DNA from: Jatrophihabitans sp.
GTDB lineage: Bacteria; Actinomycetota; Actinomycetes; Mycobacteriales; Jatrophihabitantaceae
Direction: 5' to 3'
DNA: 64,000 bases
Assembly (NCBI GenBank): GCA_036399055.1
Contig: DASWNX010000015.1
Span: 79,242-143,241 of the forward strand
Made by a program: the position numbers and the translations under genes. Positions 54,097-64,000 of the stretch are shown here, one piece after another. Within the stretch, counting starts at the first letter, position 1. Each line of letters begins with the position of its first letter. The notes under the pieces are model-generated. The model was given only the letters and a program-made list of their open reading frames with translations. It made no database searches and had not been told where the DNA came from.

Positions 54097-54107
<11 letters not shown>
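53226..54107 (-). CDS. ABC-2 type exporter permease (first permease)
   Basis: The 293-residue permease has ABC2 features: LISARRYFKVSAFSQIGAPV near the N-terminus and FLVMPMFLFSGTFYPVSTLP in the middle. The start is a TTG that overlaps the ATPase stop by 11 bases. Sequence similarity to the second permease is evident in the FLFSGTFY segment, suggesting an ancient duplication. Confidence 0.9.
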
Positions 54108-55050
<943 letters not shown>

Positions 55051-55092
55051 GCGGCGAGCGTACAAGCACGGTGATACTCCGAGACGCGCCGT

Positions 55093-55129
55093 ACTACGTT
55101 CTTGATGGTAGTGCGTATTCCATAGTAGT
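55093..55129 (+). promoter_or_regulatory. ACTAC/GTAGT repeats in padR-ABC promoter region
   Basis: ACTAC (55093-55097), GTAGT (55108-55112) and another GTAGT (55125-55129) lie between the divergent ATPase and padR genes. This is the expected place for a PadR operator controlling both directions. It is a weak, inference-based call. Confidence 0.3.
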
Positions 55130-55139
55130 GTCTGGCCGC

Positions 55140-55469
55140 ATGGACAGCACCCAACTCCTCAAGGGAGTCCTCGATCTGGCGGTGTTGGCCGTGCTCCGGG
55201 ACTCCGACGGCTACGGCTATGACATCGTCCGCCGGTTGCGGGCCGCCGGGCTCGACGAGGTGGGCGACGCCTCGGTCTACGGCACCCTGCGCCGGTTGTT
55301 CCAGGCCGGCTCGCTGACGACCTACGTGGTGCCCAGCGAGGAGGGCCCGCATCGCAAGTACTACGCGCTCAACAAGGCGGGCCGAAGCCAGCTCGAGCTC
55401 TCCAGCAAGCTCTGGAGCGAGTTCGCCCAGTCGATGGACGGGCTCCTGAACGGAAGGGTGGCGGCATAA
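55140..55469 (+). CDS. PadR-family transcriptional regulator
   Basis: A 109-residue winged-helix protein: LLKGVLDLAVLAVLRDSDGY, then GYDIVRRLRAAGLDEVGDAS, VYGTLRRLFQAGSLTTYVVP, then GPHRKYYALNKAGRSQL. PadR proteins repress transporter genes and respond to small molecules. ATG 55140 gives the standard N-terminus. It is divergent from the ABC exporter and overlaps the HAAS gene by one base (TAATG). Confidence 0.92.
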   Translation: MDSTQLLKGVLDLAVLAVLRDSDGYGYDIVRRLRAAGLDEVGDASVYGTLRRLFQAGSLTTYVVPSEEGPHRKYYALNKAGRSQLELSSKLWSEFAQSMDGLLNGRVAA

Positions 55470-56608
55470 TGACCACCGATAAGACGACCGGCGAAGGCGT
55501 CGGCCAGCCGGCTGTGACGAGCTGGACCGGAATCGATTCAGCCGAGCCGGGCTCGGCCGAGGTGAGCCGGTACTACGACCAGGTGGTCGCGGCGCTGGCC
55601 GGGCTGACGCCCGCTGCCCGGCAGGACCTGATCGAGGATCTGCCCGACCACCTGGCCGAGGTGGCGGCGGAGGTCTCGGCCGAAGGCGCCGGATCGCTGC
55701 GCGAGCGGCTCGGAGCGCCGGAGGTCTACGCGCAGGAGTTGCGAGCTGCGGCCGGCTTGGAGCACACCGATCCGCTGGCCGGCCGGGCGCTGTCGGCCGG
55801 TGTGGTCCAGGGCCTGCGGCGGGCGCGCCGGCTGGCCGACCGGTTCGACCTGCAGGCCGGCCGGCTGGTCGGTTATCCGCGGCTGGTCGAGCTGTTGCGG
55901 GCCACCCGGCCTGGCTGGTGGGTGCTGCGTGGCTGGCTCGCCGCCCAGTTCCTGTCCGGCGCGCACGACCGGCAGAGCTGGAGCGGCTTCATCCCCGACC
56001 TCGGCGGCAACCGGGTGCTCGGCCTGGCTCTGACCCTGGCGATGATCGCCGGCTCGGTGGCCCTGGGCCAGCGGTCGCTGCGGTGGTCTGCCTGGGCGGG
56101 CCGGGCGATGGCGGCCGCCAGCGTGCTGATCGCGCTGTGGGGCGCCGGCGTGCTGGCCGCCAACGTCGGGGGAACGGCCTACGCCTACAGCGGGCCCGGC
56201 GAGGGCTACTACGAGCCGTTCTCCGAGGTCCCCGACGTCTACGCCTATGACCAGGCCGGCAGGCTGGTCGAGGGCGCCCGGCTCTTCGACCAGAACGGCA
56301 CTGCGCTCGAGCTGGGACGGGGCTACTGCGCCAACGGGCTGCCGGCTCCCGGCCTCGATCTCAACGGCGGGGCTTGGAGCTATCCGCTGTGCCCGGCCGA
56401 CGCCGGCCCGTTCCGATCCGGGCCTGGCCCGCTGACCGTGCCGCCCAGCTCGCCGACATCCGGCCAGTCCGAAACCGGCCAGCCGAGCGCTTCGACGACC
56501 GCGGCCAGTCCGGCGCCGACTGCCGCCACCTCACGCCCGGGACCGACCGTCAAGCCCACGCCGAGGGCCACCCCGACTGCCACGCCCTCCGGGTCACCGA
56601 CGCCCTGA
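55469..56608 (+). CDS. HAAS-domain membrane protein (DUF1700-like)
   Basis: A 379-residue protein. The N-terminal HAAS/DUF1700-like region shows YYDQVVAALAGLTPAARQDL, then IEDLPDHLAEVAAEVSAEGA and RLGAPEVYAQELRAAAG. About four membrane helices follow, then an outer part (GEGYYEPFSEVPDVYAYDQA) and a Pro/Ser/Thr-rich tail of about 70 residues. HAAS proteins are commonly coupled to PadR regulators, as here. It probably transmits a signal to or from PadR in the membrane. Confidence 0.85.
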   Translation: MTTDKTTGEGVGQPAVTSWTGIDSAEPGSAEVSRYYDQVVAALAGLTPAARQDLIEDLPDHLAEVAAEVSAEGAGSLRERLGAPEVYAQELRAAAGLEHTDPLAGRALSAGVVQGLRRARRLADRFDLQAGRLVGYPRLVELLRATRPGWWVLRGWLAAQFLSGAHDRQSWSGFIPDLGGNRVLGLALTLAMIAGSVALGQRSLRWSAWAGRAMAAASVLIALWGAGVLAANVGGTAYAYSGPGEGYYEPFSEVPDVYAYDQAGRLVEGARLFDQNGTALELGRGYCANGLPAPGLDLNGGAWSYPLCPADAGPFRSGPGPLTVPPSSPTSGQSETGQPSASTTAASPAPTAATSRPGPTVKPTPRATPTATPSGSPTP

Positions 56609-56634
56609 GTCGAGGACGCCTGATCGGGATCTGA

Positions 56635-57123
56635 TCAGGACCGTGGGGCCGCCAGCGCGACCAGGAACTGGCCACCGCCGGGCTCGACGGTCGCGGTGAC
56701 CGACAGCGCCGGCGCCAGCCGGGAGAACCGGTCGACCAGCCAGCCGGCGGTCTGATCGGCGTCCGAGCGGCTGGGACAGCGGGCCACCACCTCGCGACCG
56801 CCCTTGCGCTCCAGGCGCTCGAGGACCCCGATCAGCGGCGCCGGATCGGAGACGAACAACTCCGTGGGCCAGGGCACGACCGGTTTGACCGCGCCCTTCT
56901 TGGTGTTGCAACCACGGTGGGCCAGCCGCTCGCCGGAGCTGGAGCCGGCGCCGGATTTGCCGCGTGCCTTGGCGGTGCTCAGGCTGTCCACGCTGGGCCC
57001 GCGCGCGTCGTTGACCGACTGGTCCGGATCGACCGGCTCGTCGCACAGCCAGCACCGCCAGCCGTCGCGCTCGCCGACCTCCTCCAGCCGGCTCACGGGG
57101 CGGACGTCCGGACGATGGCGCAC
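56635..57123 (-). CDS. HNH-like zinc-binding protein with altered catalytic motif
   Basis: A 162-residue protein. The N-terminal half resembles HNH nucleases: RDGWRCWLCDEPVDPD (first CxxC) and LAHRGCNTKKG (HxxC...N...K). At the place where HNH has D-H-(I/V) there is VDSLSTAKARG, with Ser in place of His, so nuclease activity is doubtful. The C-terminal half (LERKGGREVVARCPSRSDAD) is unrecognised. It lies 27 bases upstream of thpR on the opposite side of the HAAS stop and is probably co-transcribed with no other gene. Confidence 0.65.
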   Translation of the reverse strand: MRHRPDVRPVSRLEEVGERDGWRCWLCDEPVDPDQSVNDARGPSVDSLSTAKARGKSGAGSSSGERLAHRGCNTKKGAVKPVVPWPTELFVSDPAPLIGVLERLERKGGREVVARCPSRSDADQTAGWLVDRFSRLAPALSVTATVEPGGGQFLVALAAPRS

Positions 57124-57150
57124 GTGCGAAGGGTGGTCACGGCCGTCACG

Positions 57151-57729
57151 CTAGCCTGCCGGCTCCGACGTCCCCGCGCCGAGCGGAAATGACTCGTGCA
57201 GCTGGTAGCGCGAGCCTCGGGGCCCCAGCTGGGACTGGATCAGCGCCAGCTCCTCGACCTGCCAGCTCGGCCCGGCGTACAGGTCGAAGACCCGAAGCCA
57301 CCTGGTCAGCTCCAGCGGCCGGTTGGCCCGGGCCAGCGTGAGATGCGGGCGGAACTTCGAGCCGTCCACCTCGACGCCGGCCCGCACCGCGGCCGACCGG
57401 CTGCTGGCCGAGAGCCGTTCCAGCTGCTCGGTGTCCCCGGCCACCCCGGTCCACAGCACCTTGCCCTGCGCCGGGTTGGGAAAGCTGCCGGCGCCCTGTA
57501 GCCGCAGCTGGAACGGCTGCCGGCGCCCGGCGGCGTCGGCCAACCGCTCGACCAGCTCGTCGAGGTCGCGGTCGGCCACCGCCGGCATGAACGCCAAGGT
57601 CAGGTGCCACTGCTCCTGCGCCGACCAGCGCAAGGGGCTCTCGCGCTGCTGCCGGGGCTCGACGAACTCGGCCAGGTCCTCCAGGGCTTCCAGCGGCGGC
57701 AGCACCGCCACGAACATCCGCATGCTCAT
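57151..57729 (-). CDS. thpR: RNA 2',3'-cyclic phosphodiesterase (2H family)
   Basis: The 192-residue 2H phosphoesterase has the two catalytic HxT motifs: HLTLAFMPAV and HLTLARANRP. The opening MRMFVAVLPPLEALEDLAEF is typical of ThpR/LigT proteins that open 2',3'-cyclic phosphates on RNA. It is a monomeric cytosolic enzyme. It is next to the prsW gene (17 bases) on the same strand. Confidence 0.92.
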   Translation of the reverse strand: MSMRMFVAVLPPLEALEDLAEFVEPRQQRESPLRWSAQEQWHLTLAFMPAVADRDLDELVERLADAAGRRQPFQLRLQGAGSFPNPAQGKVLWTGVAGDTEQLERLSASSRSAAVRAGVEVDGSKFRPHLTLARANRPLELTRWLRVFDLYAGPSWQVEELALIQSQLGPRGSRYQLHESFPLGAGTSEPAG

Positions 57730-57745
57730 CGGCTCACCGGGCGGC

Positions 57746-61138
<3,393 letters not shown>

Positions 61139-61198
61139 GCGGTCCGGTCGGGACCGTCCACCGAACTGCTCTACCGGATTGCTCTACCGGACTCAGCC

Positions 61199-61969
61199 CT
61201 ACCGGATCAGCCGCGCGAGCATCGCGTGGTCCTCGGCTCGCGGCTGGGCGCCGGTGACCGCGCTGATGAGCCGTTCCAGCCCGCGGAAGAGCCCCCACTG
61301 GCCCAGCGTGCGATCGGCCAGGCCGTTGATCAGGCAGTAGTGGCTGTCGTGGGCGCCGCGATGGTGGCGCAGGTGATGGTCGGGGGACAGCAGCAACCCG
61401 CAGCGCTGGGCGAGCCTGGCAACGGGCCCGCGCCGCCGGCGATGACCCCACTTGTGGTACTCGAACATCAGCGAGACGTCGAGGCTGTAGATCACGGCGG
61501 CCAGGCACAGTGACACCACCACGACCGGCCGATTCCCGAGGACTTGCGATCCCGTCAGCAGCACGAAGGCGCCGGCGCCGCCGAACCACGACAGGACCCC
61601 CGCGTCGGTGGCGAATCTGAAGCTCAAGATCTCATCCGGCTTGACGTGGTGTTCCCGCACGATCGACACCATCCGCCGGAAGGCGCCTCGGGTCGTGGAG
61701 AACCAGGTGTCAAAGGCCCAGTGCAGCAAGCCCGACGTCAGGTCGGCGGCGAAGGTGGCTGCCACGAAAGCGGCCAGGCACCCGATAAGCAGCGCCGGCT
61801 GCCAAGCCGACTGGAGGTGCCCGGCGAGCCGGGCTACGGCAAGTGCCAGCACCAGCGCGTTGAGGCAGGCGCCCAGAACTCGAAATGACCTGTCGAGCGC
61901 GGAAAGGCGGTGAGCGGCGCTGGCCGCGCTGCCCGATCGACGAGCTGACGCAAAATCGGGTTGACGCAT
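61199..61969 (-). CDS. CarF/TMEM189-type desaturase (plasmanylethanolamine desaturase homologue)
   Basis: A 256-residue protein with four or so membrane helices and the histidine pattern of the Kua/TMEM189/CarF family (PF10520): ADLTSGLLHWAFDTWF (His83, Asp87), REHHVKPDEI (His107-108), FEYHKWGHRRR (His172, His176) and LLLSPDHHLRHHRGAHDSHY. These residues probably bind two irons. CarF and human PEDS1 introduce the vinyl-ether double bond that makes plasmalogens. ATG 61969 is chosen; the in-frame region further upstream overlaps the divergent methyltransferase gene. Confidence 0.78.
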   Translation of the reverse strand: MRQPDFASARRSGSAASAAHRLSALDRSFRVLGACLNALVLALAVARLAGHLQSAWQPALLIGCLAAFVAATFAADLTSGLLHWAFDTWFSTTRGAFRRMVSIVREHHVKPDEILSFRFATDAGVLSWFGGAGAFVLLTGSQVLGNRPVVVVSLCLAAVIYSLDVSLMFEYHKWGHRRRRGPVARLAQRCGLLLSPDHHLRHHRGAHDSHYCLINGLADRTLGQWGLFRGLERLISAVTGAQPRAEDHAMLARLIR

Positions 61970-62174
61970 GTTCGCCTCAGTCGGTGCTGTGAGCCGTGCC
62001 GGTCGGAAAGCGCGATAATCGGTCGAGAAGCGCAACTTTAGTGACGCTCCCATACGCCGGTCAACACGCTGCCGGTCTGCCAGGGTCGACAAATCAACTC
62101 TTGTCCGGAGTGTCGGTTGGCCCCTAGCCTGCTGTGAAGAAACATTCTTCTCGCTCGAAGGTGGTGCGTGCGGA

Positions 62175-63398
62175 ATGGCTATTCCGCTCACGGTTCCGAC
62201 CTTGGCCAAGGCGCCGGCCGAAGACAATGTCGCGAAATTGATCGGCGTTTTGGAACGGCTGAACACCGCCGGCTCGGTCGAGTGTTTCGACGGCACTCGC
62301 CGACTGGTCGGCGGCCCTGATCCGGTATGGCACGTCCGGTTCAGGACCGAGGCGGCGCAATCGCTGCCACTCAACGAATTCGCCCTCGGGCAGGCCTATA
62401 TCGCTGGTGAGATCGACCTGGATGGGGACCTGGCGGCGCTGCTCGATGTCCGATCCGAGCTTCGCAAGGGCATCACCGTGCCGGATGCGGCCGCCTTCGC
62501 CTACCGGCTGATGCTGCGCTCGCCGACCAAGGTCAACGCCGCCTCGATCGCCAAGCACTACACCCTCGGAGATGACTTCTACCTCAACTTCATCGACCGG
62601 CGGTACCGGTATTACTCGCACTGCCTCTTTCACCATGAGCGGGAAACGCTGGAAGAGGCCGCCGAGCACAAACTCGAATCGATGTGGAACGCCCTGGAGC
62701 TCAAGCCGGGCATGCGGCTGCTTGATATCGGCGGTGGGTGGGGTGGCACCACCCAGTACTGCGGAGACCGCGGGGTGGAGGTGACCTCGCTGACCCTCGT
62801 CGAGGAATCGGCCGCTTATATCCGCCGCTTGATCGGTGATCGGGGAATTCCGGGCCGGGTCATCGTGCAGGACCTCCTCGATCACCGGCCTGCTGAGCCC
62901 TATGACCATGCCGTCATTTATGGCGTCATAGAGCATATTCCGAATTACCGCACGTTCTGTGATCGGGTGTGGTCGGCACTCAAGCCGGGTGGCAGGCTTT
63001 ATCTGGACGCCTCGGCGACGAAGCAGAAATTCGCCATGAGCCCGTTCTCCCGGCAGTTCACCTGGCCGGGCCACCACACCTTTCTATCCTTGCAGGACAT
63101 GACGCGGGAACTGCTGTGGCACGGGTTCGAGATCGTGGAGGTCAAGCGCGAGACCTACGACTACGAGCTCACCATCCAGCACTGGGCTGACCGGTTCGAG
63201 GCCAGCCACGACTTCGTGGCACGACGCTGGGGCGAGGAGGTCTACCGGGCGTTCCGGATGTTCCTGCGGGGTGGTCAGCACGCGTTCCGGACCAACCGGT
63301 TACAGGCCTATCACCTGGTCGCCGAGCGGCGGGAAGATCCCGGGCCTCGTCCTGGCGCCCTGATGCGGGCCGCTGACTTCATCGGCTCACTGCGCTGA
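62175..63398 (+). CDS. cyclopropane-fatty-acid-synthase-family SAM methyltransferase, altered active site
   Basis: A 407-residue protein of CFA synthase layout: an N-terminal lipid-binding-like domain (to about 115), SIAKHYTLGDDFYLNFIDRR, then the SAM motif MRLLDIGGGWGGTTQY, GVIEHIPNYRTF (Glu253) and YELTIQHWADRFEA (Tyr330). Relative to E. coli Cfa, the cysteine of YSC is shifted (YSHC, His149-Cys150) and the active-site His of the HTIG segment appears as Asp278. It probably methylates unsaturated membrane lipids. The ATG has AAGGTGGTG near it. It is divergent from the CarF-like gene. Confidence 0.85.
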   Translation: MAIPLTVPTLAKAPAEDNVAKLIGVLERLNTAGSVECFDGTRRLVGGPDPVWHVRFRTEAAQSLPLNEFALGQAYIAGEIDLDGDLAALLDVRSELRKGITVPDAAAFAYRLMLRSPTKVNAASIAKHYTLGDDFYLNFIDRRYRYYSHCLFHHERETLEEAAEHKLESMWNALELKPGMRLLDIGGGWGGTTQYCGDRGVEVTSLTLVEESAAYIRRLIGDRGIPGRVIVQDLLDHRPAEPYDHAVIYGVIEHIPNYRTFCDRVWSALKPGGRLYLDASATKQKFAMSPFSRQFTWPGHHTFLSLQDMTRELLWHGFEIVEVKRETYDYELTIQHWADRFEASHDFVARRWGEEVYRAFRMFLRGGQHAFRTNRLQAYHLVAERREDPGPRPGALMRAADFIGSLR

Positions 63399-63519
63399 AC
63401 CGGCGGCTGCGGCGCGCCAGCGGGCAAGGCCGTGCCGCTAGCGCGTCCGGCGCGTCGACCGACACCTGCCTCTGCCCGCTACGGCGGGCTCTTTTGCCAA
63501 CGCGTCGTCCTGGCGGGGA

Positions 63520-63604
63520 TGAATAAATTATTTTGGGTGAAAAGCTGGCGCAAGCCGATTACTTCGTTATACCTTCTTTCCACGTTTTTTGGACAGGAAT
63601 CTAG
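63520..63604. other. AT-rich segment of foreign composition
   Basis: Bases 63520-63604 contain AATAAATTATTTTGG and a run of six T, far from the surrounding 70% GC. It lies between the methyltransferase stop region and a decayed toxin fragment, so it is probably a remnant of inserted DNA. No gene is visible in 63399-63604. Confidence 0.6.
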
Positions 63605-63775
63605 TTCAAGGATGTCGCTTCTCAGTCCTATACCCGCCAGTTGAAGGACAGCGTCGCCTACGCCCAACGCACCGGTCGTCGCTTCGACCTGTACACGCGG
63701 AAAGACACCAAGTTGTCGGGCCCGCTACGGGCGGCGATCAAAGACGGCCACATCAATCTCAAGACCATTCCATGA
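63605..63775 (+). pseudogene. decayed C-terminus of a nuclease-type polymorphic toxin
   Basis: After an in-frame TAG at 63602-63604, the frame encodes about 56 residues without an apparent start codon: FKDVASQSYTRQLKDSVAYA, then RTGRRFDLYTRKDTKLSGPL and RAAIKDGHINLKTIP, ending in TGA. The pattern (QL, A...G.R..LY.R..T.LSGPL, I..G.I) is the usual C-terminal end of restriction-endonuclease-fold toxins carried by RHS/polymorphic toxin proteins. The upstream body is missing. No immunity gene follows. Confidence 0.6.
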
Positions 63776-63923
63776 CGGCTCACAAGAAGTCACCCGAGGA
63801 AAAGCCGCCTTCAAGTTCGCGACACGGTGCGCTGGCATACTCAGCCATCGTGACACGCGCTAGGTGTGATGCCCAGGGACGTTGTCCCGTCTGAGCTGAC
63901 GTCGGCCTGTCGTTGAGACGAGG

Positions 63924-63983
63924 GAAGGCCTCCGGTTGTGAAGTGGAGCTGTCTAGGAACCGCTTCACTGACCGGAGGCCTTC
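63924..63983 (+). promoter_or_regulatory. hairpin directly before transposase start
   Basis: The 13-bp perfect outer stem and 6-bp inner stem (GTGAAG/CTTCAC) abut the GTG start, so the structure could limit translation of the transposase or be a binding site. Confidence 0.55.
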
Positions 63984-64000
63984 GTGTCCCACGCTAACGC
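63984..64000 (+). CDS. IS481-family transposase, first codons only
   Basis: GTG TCC CAC GCT AAC GC encodes VSHANA, which matches the common opening of IS481-family transposases (M/V-S-H-A-N-A-R). The rest is beyond the window. The identification rests on six residues plus the flanking repeat structure. Confidence 0.5.

Larger units (their letters stand above)
63864..64000 (+). mobile_element. left end of an IS481-like insertion sequence (truncated by window)
   Basis: A CTAG at 63860-63863, the target type reported for IS481, precedes GTGTGATGCCCAGGGACG, which may be the left terminal repeat. A 13-bp stem, GAAGGCCTCCGGT at 63924-63936 with ACCGGAGGCCTTC at 63971-63983 and an inner 6-bp stem, ends exactly at the transposase start codon. 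The boundary assignment is tentative. Confidence 0.5.

Noticed and set aside
63432-63894. Small plus-strand frames 63432-63644 and 63589-63894
   Set aside because: They are out of frame with the toxin fragment and run into the IS end; composition does not support coding.

Overview
The window is high-GC DNA from an actinobacterium. Supporting evidence includes a HspR/HAIR-controlled dnaK-grpE-dnaJ-hspR operon, a HAIR-preceded clpB, a mycothiol-dependent isomerase-like protein, an F420 (deazaflavin)-type oxidoreductase, DUF3151, an EtfD-like Fe-S reductase and gluABCD. From memory, the core gene set (dcd, etfD, dnaK operon, purA, DUF3151 gene, fba, DedA, RNA methyltransferase, pyrE, clpB) is the set found between about Rv0321 and Rv0384c in Mycobacterium tuberculosis. 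The order is rearranged and several accessory blocks are interleaved. The genus cannot be fixed from the sequence; a Frankiales/Nakamurellales/Jatrophihabitans-like soil actinobacterium would fit.

Layout. 0-7.3 kb: the 3' end of a FhuF-like gene, tRNA-Gly(CCC), two HTH regulators, dcd, a mycothiol isomerase-like gene, ilvE, a flavin monooxygenase-SDR pair and an ElaA-like acetyltransferase. 7.4-16.5 kb: cell envelope and signalling genes (secreted repeat protein, OmpR-type two-component system, F420 oxidoreductase, lipoprotein PBP, TauE permease), the large EtfD-like reductase and another acetyltransferase. 16.5-26 kb: the protein-quality-control region, with dnaK-grpE-dnaJ-hspR and clpB each behind a HAIR operator, enclosing a secreted cyclophilin and an ECF sigma factor with a membrane partner. 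26-31.4 kb: small membrane proteins, an SDR, an in-frame 81-bp duplication ahead of pyrE, a SpoU methyltransferase and a VOC protein. 31.4-33.1 kb: a toxin-immunity pair with an RNase A-like toxin. 33.2-45.9 kb: metabolic and housekeeping genes (FAD dehydrogenase, gamma-glutamyltransferase-like, beta-lactamase-like, map, RNase J, MpaB-like oxygenase, gluABCD, DedA). 46-48.7 kb: epimerase, fba and DUF3151.

From 48.9 to 59 kb an accessory interval separates fba/DUF3151 from the purA block. It holds an HTH regulator, a membrane protein with a degenerate GGDEF domain preceded by a small two-repeat protein, an AT-richer gap of about 0.8 kb without genes, a methyltransferase, an ABC-2 exporter with two permeases and a divergent PadR-HAAS pair, an HNH-like protein, ThpR and PrsW. 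59-61.1 kb: a conserved hypothetical gene and purA. 61.2-63.4 kb: a divergent lipid-modification pair, a CarF/TMEM189-type plasmanyl desaturase homologue and a cyclopropane-synthase-family methyltransferase with altered active-site residues. The right edge (63.5-64 kb) is an AT-rich scar, a decayed nuclease-toxin C-terminus and the left end of an IS481-like element.

The least explained features are a two-copy long palindrome with a fixed 15-nt loop and a conserved A-A mismatch (13.5 and 48.2 kb), the toxin locus, the degenerate-GGDEF locus with its dyad operator, and the CarF/CFA lipid pair.
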